Source: CADEFQ01 sp050185195 (GTDB lineage: Bacteria; Pseudomonadota; Gammaproteobacteria; Steroidobacterales; Steroidobacteraceae). From it: a stretch of 64,000 bases of DNA. A program made the position numbers and the translations under genes. The stretch covers positions 1-64,000 of the forward strand of contig JBFWZQ010000011.1 of the NCBI GenBank assembly GCA_050185195.1. Direction: 5' to 3'. This document shows positions 1-9,866 of this stretch, piece after piece (position 1 is the stretch's first letter; every line of letters begins with the position of its first letter). A model generated the notes under the pieces. That model had not been told where the DNA came from. It saw only the letters and a program-made list of their open reading frames with translations, and searched no databases.

Positions 1-174
1 GCGTCCGCGACGTGCGGGCCCGCGCCGACAGAGCCGCGCGCAGCGCCCCCCGATGCGTGGGGACGCCGCGGTACGAGGCGCGCGCGACCCGGAGCCGGGT
101 CGCGGTGAGCGCAGCCTCCCGACGCACCGCCACACCACGCACTTTCGCCGACACGCACCGAGGATCACGCACCG

Positions 175-1626
175 ATGTCCACCCACGACTACAAGTCCGC
201 CAGGCGCCCCGACCCCGACCAGGTGATCGTCGACATCGCGCGTTATGCCAGGGACTACGAGATCGGCTCGCAGCTCGCCTACGACACCGCGCGCTACTGC
301 CTGATGGACACGCTCGCCTGCGGCTTCCAGGCGCTGCAGTACCCGGCCTGCACGCGCTTGATGGGCCCGGTGGTGCCGGGTGCCACGATGCCGGGCGGGG
401 CGCGCGTGCCGGGCACGAGCTACGAACTCGATCCGGTGCAGGCGGCCTTCAACATCGGCGCGATGATCCGCTGGCTCGATTTCAACGACACCTGGCTAGC
501 GGCCGAATGGGGCCACCCGTCCGACAACCTCGGCGGCATCCTCGCGGTCGCCGACTACCTGTCGCGCGTGGGCGTCATGGAAGGCCGCGCGCCGCTCACC
601 GTGCGCGACGTGCTGGCGGCCATGGTGAAGGCGCATGAGGTGCAGGGCATCCTCGCGCTCGAGAACAGCTTCAACCGGGTCGGCCTCGACCACGTGCTGC
701 TGGTGCGCGTCGCGTCCACCGCGGTGGTCACCGCGATGCTCGGCGGCACGCGCGAGCAGGTCATGAATGCCGTCAGCAACGCATGGATCGACGGTGGCGC
801 CTTGCGCACTTACCGCCACGCGCCCAACACCGGCTCGCGCAAGAGCTGGGCGGCGGGCGACGCGACGAGCCGGGCCGTGCGCCACGCCTTCATCGCGCTC
901 AATGGCGAGATGGGCTATCCGTCGGCGCTGTCCGCGAAAACCTGGGGATTCCAGGACGTGCTGTTCAAGGGCCGGCCCGTTACGATCGCGCAGCCGCTCG
1001 GCAGCTACGTAATGGAGAACGTGCTCTTCAAGATCAGCTTCCCGGCCGAGTTCCACGCGCAGACCGCGGTCGAGTGTGCGATGCAGTTGCACCCGCAGGT
1101 GAAATCGAGGCTCGATGCGATCGAGAAGATCGTGATCGAGACGCAGGAGCCGGGCGTGCGCATCATCGACAAGACCGGCCCGCTCGCCAATCCCGCCGAC
1201 CGCGACCACTGCATCCAGTACATGGTGGCGATCCCGCTGCTCCATGGCCGCCTGACCGCGGCGGACTACGAGGACGCGGTGGCGAGCGACCCGCGCGTCG
1301 ACGCGCTGCGCGCGAAGATGCAGGTGTCCGAGAACGCGACGTTCACGAAGGAGTACTACGAGCGCGACAAGCGCTACATCGGCAATGCCGTGCAGGTGTT
1401 CTTCAAGGACGGCAGCGCGACGCCGCGCGTCGCGGCTGATTTCCCGATCGGGCACCGCCTGCGCCGCGAGGAAGGCATGCCGGTGCTCGTGAAGAAGTTC
1501 GAGTCCTCCGTCGCGGCGCATTTTTCCGCGAAGCAGGCCGCGGCGATCGTCGCGCTCTTTGCCGACGCGGCCACGCTCGATGCGATGCCGGTGCACGAAT
1601 TCGTCGCGGCGATGGTCAAGAACTGA
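175..1626 (+). CDS. prpD: MmgE/PrpD family protein, probable 2-methylcitrate dehydratase
   Basis: A 483-residue protein of the MmgE/PrpD family, the usual length for 2-methylcitrate dehydratase, which dehydrates 2-methylcitrate in the cytosolic methylcitrate cycle for propionyl-CoA. The block LDFNDTWLAAEWGHPSDN at residues 101-118 is the typical PrpD-class signature. ATG 175 follows a GAGGA Shine-Dalgarno element. The partner genes prpB, prpC and acnD are not in the window, so the exact substrate is inferred; other family members act on cis-aconitate-like substrates. It ends 3 nt before rsmG and may be cotranscribed with it. The first 174 bases of the window show no convincing gene. Confidence 0.85.
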   Translation: MSTHDYKSARRPDPDQVIVDIARYARDYEIGSQLAYDTARYCLMDTLACGFQALQYPACTRLMGPVVPGATMPGGARVPGTSYELDPVQAAFNIGAMIRWLDFNDTWLAAEWGHPSDNLGGILAVADYLSRVGVMEGRAPLTVRDVLAAMVKAHEVQGILALENSFNRVGLDHVLLVRVASTAVVTAMLGGTREQVMNAVSNAWIDGGALRTYRHAPNTGSRKSWAAGDATSRAVRHAFIALNGEMGYPSALSAKTWGFQDVLFKGRPVTIAQPLGSYVMENVLFKISFPAEFHAQTAVECAMQLHPQVKSRLDAIEKIVIETQEPGVRIIDKTGPLANPADRDHCIQYMVAIPLLHGRLTAADYEDAVASDPRVDALRAKMQVSENATFTKEYYERDKRYIGNAVQVFFKDGSATPRVAADFPIGHRLRREEGMPVLVKKFESSVAAHFSAKQAAAIVALFADAATLDAMPVHEFVAAMVKN

Positions 1627-1629
1627 GGC

Positions 1630-2274
1630 GTGGGCGGCGAGGCCGGCAACGCCGAGCGCGCCCGCCTCATCGAGGCTGCGGGCACGCTCGGCGTGGCGCT
1701 CGACGCGGCGCGGGCGATGCAGTTGCTGCGCCTGCTCGATGAGCTCGCACGCTGGAACAAGACCTACAACCTCACGTCGGTGGACGACCGGGCCGGCATG
1801 TTCACGCACCACCTGCTCGACAGCCTCTCGATCGCGGTGCATGTCGCCGGCGAAACCGTGGCGGATGTCGGCACCGGCGCCGGCTTTCCCGGCCTGCCGC
1901 TCGCGATCGTGCAGCCGGCGCGGCGCTTCACGCTGATCGATTCGAACAACAAGAAGATCCGCTTCGTCGCACACGCCGCGCGCACGCTCGGCCTCGCCAA
2001 CGTCGAGCCGCTGCACGCGCGGGTCGAAGACCTCGCGCCCGCGGCCGCCTACGACACGGTGGTCGCGCGCGCGTTCGCGCCGCTGCCCCGGCTGCTCGCG
2101 CAGGTCCGGCCGTTGTGCGGGCCGGGCACCCGGGTACTTGCCATGAAGAGTGCGCGCCTCGACGAGGAGTTGCGCGAGCTCGACGCCGACTGGCGCCTCG
2201 GGGAGGTCGTGGCACTGCAGGTGCCGGGGCTCGAAGCGAGCCGGGTGCTGGCCATGCTGCGCCTTTCGGCGTAA
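1630..2274 (+). CDS. rsmG: 16S rRNA (guanine527-N7)-methyltransferase RsmG
   Basis: RsmG (GidB) methylates N7 of G527 of 16S rRNA with S-adenosylmethionine. The 214-residue product has the family marks NLTS (47-50), HLLDSL (61-66), the SAM-binding loop VADVGTGAGFPGLP (77-90), and DSNNKKIRFV (104-113). The start is GTG at 1630, three bases after the prpD stop. Its position just upstream of parAB is the classical arrangement near the bacterial replication origin. mnmG, the usual upstream partner, is replaced here by prpD. Confidence 0.96.
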   Translation: MGGEAGNAERARLIEAAGTLGVALDAARAMQLLRLLDELARWNKTYNLTSVDDRAGMFTHHLLDSLSIAVHVAGETVADVGTGAGFPGLPLAIVQPARRFTLIDSNNKKIRFVAHAARTLGLANVEPLHARVEDLAPAAAYDTVVARAFAPLPRLLAQVRPLCGPGTRVLAMKSARLDEELRELDADWRLGEVVALQVPGLEASRVLAMLRLSA

Positions 2275-2283
2275 GACGGCGGT

Positions 2284-3858
2284 ATGACAAGCAGAAGATG
2301 GGGGGTCGCGGCCTGCCTGGCCGCGGCGATCTGCGTTGCCGTGGTGCCGCGCGCGCGTGCCGCGCAGTGGCTCGAGGCACGCATCGACGACTTCACGCTC
2401 GTCACCGATGCGAACGAGGCGTACGCGCGGCGCACGCTGCGGGACTTCGCGGTGTTCAAGCAGGCGCTCGGGGTGCTGGCCCCGTTGACGCGTTCGGTAC
2501 CGCGCATACCCACGCAGATGTACGCGCTCGACGCGGGCAACTGGCGCAGTTTCAAGCCGGGGCCGCAGGTCGCGGGCTTCTTCTCGCCGCGTGCGCACGC
2601 CAATTACATCGTGTTCGATCGCACGCCGACGGGCCTGTCGTCGCGCGAAGTCGTCTACCACGAGTACATGCACTACGTGCTGTACAACGGTTCGGACGTG
2701 CCGTTGCCACCCTGGTGGGCGGAAGGCGTCGCCGAGGTGTTCAGCTCGATCTCGGAGCACGACGGCAAGATCGATTTCGGCATGACGCCGCGCGCCCGCA
2801 AGGAGGAGTTCGCCTGGTCCGACCTGATGCCGACCTCGGCGCTGCTGTCGTTCGAGCGGGACTCACCGGAGTACCGCCAGCATCGCCTGCCGCCGATGTT
2901 CTATCCGCAGTCCTGGCTGACCGCGCACTACTTCCTGGTCGGCCGCCCGGAGCGGGGCCGGCAGGCGCAGCGTTACCTGCGCGAACTCGAGGCCGGCACG
3001 CCCGTGCCGGACGCCGTGCAGGCCGCGTTCGGCATCTCCCTCGACGGCCTCGACGAGGAGATCCGGGCCTATCGCCGCGAAGGCAAGATTCGTGGCTTTC
3101 GCCTGACGCTCAGCGCGCCGCTGCCCGATGCGAAGGCGGTGGTCATCCGGCCGTTGCCGGAATCGGTCGCGCTTGCGCGCCTCGCACTCGCCGGCCTCGC
3201 GCTCGGCGACGATGTGGAGGAGGCCAGCAAGCGTGCGCAGCGGGCGCTGCAGCTGGATCCGGCGCTGCCGCTCGCCGCCGCCGCGCTGGCCGACGTGCGC
3301 TTCCACCAGGATCGGGACGTCGAGGCGCTCGAGTTGTCGCGCAAGGCTGCCACGGCCGACCCGGAAGCGGTCGTCGCCGCAGGCCGGGTGCAATGGCAGG
3401 TCGTGGATCGTGCCCTGCGGCCGAAGCAGGCCCGCCCGACCGGCAAGGAGACGGTCGAGGCGCTCATCGATGCCGCCGTCTCGCTGGATGAGGGCAGGCG
3501 CGAGCCAACGGCGGGCGAAATCGCGACGCTGCAGGCCGCGCGCGAACAGTTGCTGCCCCTCGCGGGACACCCGGAACTGGGCCTCGAAGCGACCCTCGTG
3601 ATCGTGGACATCGACGAGTTGTTGCGCGACCGCAAGCAGGAGGCGCAGCTCGCGGTGATCCAGCAGGCCGTGACGCGCTACCCGACGCACCCGGACCTCG
3701 CCATGGCGGAGGCCCGCGTGTGCGAGGAGCTGGGGCGCACGACGGCGGCGCTCGCGTCGGCGAGTCGTGCGGCGCGTTATGCCCGTTCCCCGGCCCTGCG
3801 CCACTGGATCGAAAACTGGATCGCCGAACTGGAAGCGGCCGCTGGCGCGAGCCGCTAA
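2284..3858 (+). CDS. exported HExxH metallopeptidase-like protein with C-terminal TPRs
   Basis: The 524-residue product begins with a signal peptide (residues 1-27, ending near ARA-A). A zincin motif HEYMH lies at 126-130, followed by PPWWAEGVAEVF at 142-153, which supplies a likely third zinc ligand (Glu147) as in gluzincins of the peptidase-MA/DUF1570 type. The C-terminal half is Ala/Leu-rich helical sequence with TPR-like repeats (about 290-345 and 460-500). A periplasmic or surface zinc peptidase or a peptidase-derived scaffold is inferred; the substrate is unknown. It lies between rsmG and parA, which normally adjoin. Its last codons overlap a possible parA -10 element. Confidence 0.8.
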   Translation: MTSRRWGVAACLAAAICVAVVPRARAAQWLEARIDDFTLVTDANEAYARRTLRDFAVFKQALGVLAPLTRSVPRIPTQMYALDAGNWRSFKPGPQVAGFFSPRAHANYIVFDRTPTGLSSREVVYHEYMHYVLYNGSDVPLPPWWAEGVAEVFSSISEHDGKIDFGMTPRARKEEFAWSDLMPTSALLSFERDSPEYRQHRLPPMFYPQSWLTAHYFLVGRPERGRQAQRYLRELEAGTPVPDAVQAAFGISLDGLDEEIRAYRREGKIRGFRLTLSAPLPDAKAVVIRPLPESVALARLALAGLALGDDVEEASKRAQRALQLDPALPLAAAALADVRFHQDRDVEALELSRKAATADPEAVVAAGRVQWQVVDRALRPKQARPTGKETVEALIDAAVSLDEGRREPTAGEIATLQAAREQLLPLAGHPELGLEATLVIVDIDELLRDRKQEAQLAVIQQAVTRYPTHPDLAMAEARVCEELGRTTAALASASRAARYARSPALRHWIENWIAELEAAAGASR

Positions 3859-3861
3859 ACT
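3856..3861 (+). promoter_or_regulatory. possible -10 element (TAAACT) for parA
   Basis: TAAACT ends 7 nt before the parA ATG, and no Shine-Dalgarno sequence intervenes. The first three bases are also the stop codon of the upstream gene, so this case is weaker than similar ones in the window. It fits the leaderless pattern described in the findings. Confidence 0.25.
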
Positions 3862-3868
3862 CGGCCGG

Positions 3869-4672
3869 ATGAAACGTGTCATCGCGGTCGCGAACCAGAA
3901 GGGCGGGGTGGGCAAGACCACGACCGCCGTCAATCTCGCGGCCTCGCTCGCGGCGACCCGGCGCCGCGTGCTGCTGATCGACCTCGATCCGCAGGGCAAC
4001 GCGACGATGGGTTGCGGCGTCGAGAAATCCACCGTCGCGCGCGGCAGCTGCGAGGTGATGCTCGGCGAGTGCGATATCGAGAGCGCGATCGTCGCCGTGG
4101 AGCCGGCCGGCATGTGGCTGCTGCCCGCGAACCAGGACCTCACGTCGGTCGAGGTGCGCCTCCTGACGATGATCACGGGCCGCGAACTGAAGCTGCGCCA
4201 GGCGTTGCGCGCGGTGCGCGAGCAGTACGACCAGATCCTGATCGACTGCCCGCCCGCGCTCAACATGCTGACGGTGAACGCGCTCGTCGCCGCCGACAGC
4301 GTGCTCGTGCCGATGCAATGCGAGTACTACGCCCTCGAGGGGCTCTCGGCGCTCGTGTCGACGATCGAGCAGATCCGCGCCGCGGTGAACCCCGAGCTCG
4401 AGATCGAGGGCATCCTGCGCACGATGTTCGACCCGCGCAACAATCTGGCGAACGAAGTCAGCGCGCAGCTGATCGAGCACTTCGGCGAGAAGGTGTTCCG
4501 CACCGTCGTGCCGCGCAACGTGCGGCTCGCGGAGGCGCCGTCTTTCGGCCGGCCCGCCATGTTCCACGACCGGGAATCGCGCGGAGCGCTCGCTTACCTC
4601 GCGCTCGCTGGCGAGATGCTGCGCCGGGAGGACGAGGCACGCGCGCCCGAACGGCTATCATCCGCGTCATGA
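3869..4672 (+). CDS. parA: chromosome partitioning ATPase ParA (Soj family)
   Basis: ParA is the DNA-bound ATPase that segregates ParB-parS complexes. The deviant Walker A motif KGGVGKTT is at residues 11-18, with the signature lysine at 11, and LIDLDPQGNAT follows near 36-46. The 267-residue length is typical of a chromosomal ParA without an N-terminal HTH. ATG 3869 is chosen because the family N-terminus MKRVIAVANQKGG begins there; longer in-frame starts upstream run into the preceding gene. The stop overlaps the parB start (ATGA), indicating translational coupling. Confidence 0.97.
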   Translation: MKRVIAVANQKGGVGKTTTAVNLAASLAATRRRVLLIDLDPQGNATMGCGVEKSTVARGSCEVMLGECDIESAIVAVEPAGMWLLPANQDLTSVEVRLLTMITGRELKLRQALRAVREQYDQILIDCPPALNMLTVNALVAADSVLVPMQCEYYALEGLSALVSTIEQIRAAVNPELEIEGILRTMFDPRNNLANEVSAQLIEHFGEKVFRTVVPRNVRLAEAPSFGRPAMFHDRESRGALAYLALAGEMLRREDEARAPERLSSAS

Positions 4673-5577
4673 CGCAGAAGAAGACAACCCTCGGCCGCGG
4701 GCTTGCGGACCTGCTCGGCCAGGCCGCGCAGCGCGCGCAGGTCGCCACGCCGCAGGCGGGCGCGCCCCGGACGGGCGAGGAACTCGCGCGGCTGCCGCTC
4801 GACCTGTTGCAGCGCGGGCGCTACCAGCCGCGCACCGACATGCGCCCCGAATCGCTGCAGGAACTCGCCGATTCGATCAAGGCGCAGGGCATCGTGCAGC
4901 CGATCGTCGTGCGCCCGCTCGTGGGCGCTGGCGAGGGCAGCACGCAGCGCTACGAGATCATCGCCGGCGAGCGTCGCTGGCGCGCGGCGCAGCTCGCGGG
5001 CCTCGCCGAGATCCCCGCCGTCATCCGCCACGTGCCCGATGAGGCGGCCATCGCCATGGCGCTCATCGAGAACATCCAGCGCGAGAACCTGAATCCGCTC
5101 GAGGAGGCGCGTGCGCTCGAGCGCCTGATCGCGGAATTCGGCGTCACGCACCAGCAGGCGGCCGACGCCGTGGGGCGCTCGCGCGCGGCCGTCAGCAACC
5201 TGCTGCGCCTGCTCGAGCTCGCCCCGGAAGTGGCCGAGCTGGTGGAAAAGCGCGCGCTCGAAATGGGCCACGCCCGCGCGTTGCTGGGCCTCCCGCAGCG
5301 CCGGCAACAGGCGGAAGTCGGCGCGCTGGTCGCGCGCAAGGGCCTCTCCGTGCGCGAAACCGAGGCCCTCGTGCGCCGCCTCACGACGCCACACGACCCG
5401 GCCGCCCCTGCGGCGGCCCCGGTGCAGGACCCGAACGTCACGCGCCTGGAGGGTGAACTGTCGGAAAAGCTGGGGGCGAAAGTGGCGATCCAGCACGGCG
5501 CGGGCGGCAAGGGCAAGCTCGTCATCAACTACCACAGCCTCGACGAGCTCGACGGCATCCTCGCCCACATAAACTAG
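4669..5577 (+). CDS. parB: chromosome partitioning protein ParB (Spo0J family)
   Basis: ParB is the CTP-dependent DNA clamp that loads at parS and works with ParA. The 302-residue product carries the N-terminal LGRGLADLLG peptide that stimulates ParA ATPase. It also has the CTP-binding box AGERRWRAA, the ENIQRENLNPLEEA box, the HTH THQQAADAVGRSRAAVSNLL, and a C-terminal dimerisation region. The start is ATG 4669, inside the parA stop. A TATCAT hexamer at 4656-4661 ends 7 nt before it. No parS site (TGTTTCACGTGAAACA) was noticed in the window. Confidence 0.97.
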   Translation: MTQKKTTLGRGLADLLGQAAQRAQVATPQAGAPRTGEELARLPLDLLQRGRYQPRTDMRPESLQELADSIKAQGIVQPIVVRPLVGAGEGSTQRYEIIAGERRWRAAQLAGLAEIPAVIRHVPDEAAIAMALIENIQRENLNPLEEARALERLIAEFGVTHQQAADAVGRSRAAVSNLLRLLELAPEVAELVEKRALEMGHARALLGLPQRRQQAEVGALVARKGLSVRETEALVRRLTTPHDPAAPAAAPVQDPNVTRLEGELSEKLGAKVAIQHGAGGKGKLVINYHSLDELDGILAHIN

Positions 5578-5595
5578 GTAGTTCCCGCTTATTTC

Positions 5596-5624
5596 TTGCT
5601 GGCGCAGGGGGCGCCCCGTATAAT
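5596..5624 (+). promoter_or_regulatory. sigma-70 promoter of the ATP synthase operon
   Basis: TTGCTG at 5596-5601 and a perfect TATAAT at 5619-5624 are separated by 17 bp. This is the best sigma-70 match seen in the window. It lies in the 124-bp gap between parB and atpI and should start an atp transcript near 5631. Confidence 0.85.
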
Positions 5625-5701
5625 CCGCGCGCTTCGCAAACGGGGCCCTAAGTGGCTGCCGTGCAAGGAAAATTGGGCTGAAGGCCGACTCCCGTCCGAC
5701 C

Positions 5702-6100
5702 GTGATCCAGACGCGCGTACCTGACATCAGGCGAATCGCCGCGCGGATCCTGCTGGCACAGGTGGCGGTCACGATCGTCTTCGCGGCCGCGTGTTACGGC
5801 CTGTGGGGAACTCGTCACGGCGCGTCGGCGCTGGCGGGCGGGTCGATCGGCTTCATTGCGAACCTGTACATGACCCTGTCGGCGCTGCGCCCCGGTGGCG
5901 GCGCCGGCTTGGTGTTGGGCCGGGTCCTGCTCGGCCAGTTCGTGAAGGTGGCGCTGACCGTCGCGATGTTCATCGCGGTGGCGCGTACCGGCAAGGCGGT
6001 GTGGCCGCCGATCATCGCGACCTATGTCGCGACGCTGGTGGTGTTCTGGGCGGTGCCCGCGATGGCGGGGCCCCGGCTCCCGCCACGGTCGAGGGGTTGA
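5702..6100 (+). CDS. atpI: F1Fo ATP synthase accessory subunit I
   Basis: AtpI is a small membrane protein at the head of many atp operons. It assists c-ring assembly and is not part of the finished enzyme. The 132-residue product has four hydrophobic segments, beginning with an Arg-rich N-terminus and then ILLAQVAVTIVFAAACYGLW. It also has the GSIGFIANLYMT region typical of the family. The start is GTG 5702, first in the operon and about 70 bp after the predicted transcription start. Confidence 0.85.
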   Translation: MIQTRVPDIRRIAARILLAQVAVTIVFAAACYGLWGTRHGASALAGGSIGFIANLYMTLSALRPGGGAGLVLGRVLLGQFVKVALTVAMFIAVARTGKAVWPPIIATYVATLVVFWAVPAMAGPRLPPRSRG

Positions 6101-6124
6101 GGGAAGGGCAAGGCTCGAGCAGCG

Positions 6125-6952
6125 ATGGCAACCGAACACGCCGCAGAACACGGCACGACACCGACCGACTACATCGTCCACCACCTCACTCACCTGAAGG
6201 TGGGCGAAGGCTTCTGGACGTGGCACGTCGACACGCTGCTGATGTCCGCGCTGCTCGCCATCCTCGTCGGCTGGGTCTTCTGGGCCGCCGCCCGCCGTGC
6301 CAGCGCCGGCGTGCCGGGCAAGTTCGTCGGCTTCATCGAATGGGTCTACGATTTCGTCGACGGCCAGGTCGCCGACATCTACCACGGCGACCGCCGCTTC
6401 ATGGTCGCGCTCGCGCTGTCGCTGTTCACCTGGATCATCGCGATGAACACGATGGACCTGCTGCCGCTCGACCTGCCGGGCGGCATCGCGGCGCTGTTCG
6501 GCGCGCAGTACTGGCGCGTGCTGCCGACCGCCGACCTCAACGGCACCATCGCGATGGCGCTCGTCGTGCTGCTCCTCATCATCGGTGCCGCGATCCGCGC
6601 CAAGGGCGTGGGCGGTTACCTGCACGAGTGGGTGTCGGCACCCTTCGGCGGGCATCCCGTGCTCTGGATCCCGAACATCGTCCTGAACGCGGTCGAGCTG
6701 CTGTCGAAGCCCGTGTCGCTCGGCATGCGACTGTTCGGCAACATGTTCGCGGGCGAGCTTCTTTTCATGCTGATCGCGCTGCTCGGCTTCATCGTCGTCG
6801 GCGCGACCTTCGGCAGCGCAGCCGGCTTCATCGGCCAGGTCGTCATGGGCACCGCCTGGGCGATTTTCCACATCTTGATTGTGGTGCTGCAAGCCTACAT
6901 TTTCATGGTGTTGCCCATCGTCTATATCTCGATGGCCGAAGAGCACCACTAA
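6125..6952 (+). CDS. atpB: ATP synthase subunit a
   Basis: Subunit a forms the proton half-channels of Fo against the c ring in the inner membrane. The product has 275 residues, with several membrane helices and the signature SLGMRLFGNMFAGE. Arg202 in it corresponds to the essential channel arginine (E. coli Arg210). The long hydrophilic N-terminus and overall length fit gamma/betaproteobacterial AtpB. It lies 24 nt after atpI and 42 nt before atpE. Confidence 0.98.
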   Translation: MATEHAAEHGTTPTDYIVHHLTHLKVGEGFWTWHVDTLLMSALLAILVGWVFWAAARRASAGVPGKFVGFIEWVYDFVDGQVADIYHGDRRFMVALALSLFTWIIAMNTMDLLPLDLPGGIAALFGAQYWRVLPTADLNGTIAMALVVLLLIIGAAIRAKGVGGYLHEWVSAPFGGHPVLWIPNIVLNAVELLSKPVSLGMRLFGNMFAGELLFMLIALLGFIVVGATFGSAAGFIGQVVMGTAWAIFHILIVVLQAYIFMVLPIVYISMAEEHH

Positions 6953-6994
6953 GTTTCGTTTTATTGCACTCTCGAATCGACCAGGAGAACTCAG

Positions 6995-7264
6995 ATGGAA
7001 GCAATCGCAACGGTTCAGGCGTACACGGCGCTTGGAATCGGCATCATCATCGGCCTCGGCGCCATTGGCGCCTGCATCGGCATCGGCGTGATGGGTTCGA
7101 AGTTCCTCGAATCCGCCGCGCGCCAGCCGGAGCTCACGCCGATGCTGCAGGGCCGCATGTTCCTGCTCGTGGGCCTGATCGACGCGGCGTTCCTGATCGG
7201 CGTCGGCCTCGCGATGCTGTTCGCGTTCGCGAACCCGCTGCTCGCCAAGCTCGCGGGCGGCTGA
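6995..7264 (+). CDS. atpE: ATP synthase subunit c
   Basis: Subunit c is the 89-residue proteolipid of the rotor ring: two transmembrane helices joined by a polar loop (ARQPEL, 42-47). The proton-carrying carboxylate is Asp63 in VGLIDAAFLIG, equivalent to E. coli Asp61. No extra Na+-ligand pattern is apparent, so a proton-driven enzyme is inferred. A strong AGGAG site precedes ATG 6995, as expected for the most abundant subunit. Confidence 0.98.
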   Translation: MEAIATVQAYTALGIGIIIGLGAIGACIGIGVMGSKFLESAARQPELTPMLQGRMFLLVGLIDAAFLIGVGLAMLFAFANPLLAKLAGG

Positions 7265-7286
7265 TCCACGCGGAAGGAGACGGGCG

Positions 7287-7766
7287 ATGAACGTCAATGC
7301 GACATTCATCGGGCAGATGGTCGTTTTCGCGATCCTGCTCTGGTTCTTCTACAAGTTCGTCGTGCCGCCCATTGCGCAGGCCGTCACGGACCGGCAGAAG
7401 AAGATCGCCGAGGGCCTCGCTGCCGCCGAACGCGGCCAGAAGGACCTCGACGAGGCCAAGTCGCGCGCCGACGTGGTCGTGCGCGAGGCGCGCGAGCGGG
7501 CGAACCAGATCCTCGACCAGGCGAACCGCCGTTCGAACGAGATGATCGACAGCGCGAAGCAGGCGGCGGGCACGGAGGGCGATCGGGTGCTCGCCAACGC
7601 GCGCGCCGAAGCGGCCAACGAGACGTCGCGCGCGCGCGATGCGCTGCGCCGCGAAGTCGGTGCGCTCGCAGTGGCCGGCGCGTCGCGCCTGCTCGGGCGC
7701 GAGATCGACGCAAAAGCGCACGCGCAGCTGCTCGACAATCTCGCCGAGGAGATCGCGCGTGGCTGA
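7287..7766 (+). CDS. atpF: ATP synthase subunit b
   Basis: Subunit b is the peripheral stalk that joins Fo subunit a to F1. The 159-residue product has one N-terminal membrane helix (about residues 8-27). A long charged, Ala-rich helix predicted as a coiled coil follows. AAGGAG precedes ATG 7287. Its 3' end overlaps atpH by 8 bp. Confidence 0.97.
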   Translation: MNVNATFIGQMVVFAILLWFFYKFVVPPIAQAVTDRQKKIAEGLAAAERGQKDLDEAKSRADVVVREARERANQILDQANRRSNEMIDSAKQAAGTEGDRVLANARAEAANETSRARDALRREVGALAVAGASRLLGREIDAKAHAQLLDNLAEEIARG

Positions 7767-8295
7767 AGGCGCAACCGTCGCCCGTCCGTACGCGCGTGCC
7801 GCGTTCGAGTATGCGCAGGGCGCGAAGGCGCTCGCCCGCTGGGGCGACCTGCTCGAGATCGCCGCCACGGTGGCGCGCGACGAGCGCTTCGCGGCGCTGC
7901 TCGGCAACCCGAAGGTGACGACGCTCGCGCTCGCCGACTTCGTGCTCGAGATCGCGGGCGACAAGGCCGACGAACACGGCCGCAACTTCGTGCGCCTGCT
8001 CGCGCAGAACCAGCGGCTTGCGCTGCTGCCGGAGATCGCCGTGCAGTTCGCGCTGCTGCGCGCAGCAGTCGAGAACACCGTCGACGTCGAGATCGTTTCG
8101 GCGATTGCCCTCACGCCGGCCGACACCGAGAAGTTCGCGCGCGCGCTCACGCGCCGCCTGAACCGCGTCGTGCGCCTGCACCCGAGCGTGGACCCGGGCC
8201 TGATCGGCGGCGCCGTCGTGCGGGCCGGCGATTTCGTGCTCGACGGCTCGGTGAAGGGCAAGCTCGAGCGCCTCGGCCAGTCCATGGCGAATTGA
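7759..8295 (+). CDS. atpH: ATP synthase subunit delta
   Basis: The delta subunit (OSCP homologue) caps F1 and binds the b stalk. The reading frame is open further upstream, but the family N-terminus (ARPYARAAFEYA) follows GTG 7759, giving 178 residues, the normal length. The C-terminal segment DPGLIGGAVVRAGDFVLDGS is the conserved delta motif. The start lies within the last codons of atpF, which suggests translational coupling. Confidence 0.95.
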   Translation: MAEGATVARPYARAAFEYAQGAKALARWGDLLEIAATVARDERFAALLGNPKVTTLALADFVLEIAGDKADEHGRNFVRLLAQNQRLALLPEIAVQFALLRAAVENTVDVEIVSAIALTPADTEKFARALTRRLNRVVRLHPSVDPGLIGGAVVRAGDFVLDGSVKGKLERLGQSMAN

Positions 8296-8314
8296 TTTTC
8301 AAGGACCCCATCCC

Positions 8315-9856
<1,542 letters not shown>

Positions 9857-9866
9857 GAAGACGCTG

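Noticed and set aside
1..174. Coding region upstream of prpD
   Set aside because: A frame is open from base 12 but overlaps prpD out of frame and is Arg-rich. No gene end is evident.
496..2760. Long minus-strand open frame across prpD, rsmG and the zincin gene
   Set aside because: High G+C content leaves antisense frames open. The translation is low-complexity Arg/His/Val-rich, and three well-supported genes occupy the other strand. The same reasoning excludes other long antisense frames such as 13936-16374 and 21890-24694 on the minus strand.
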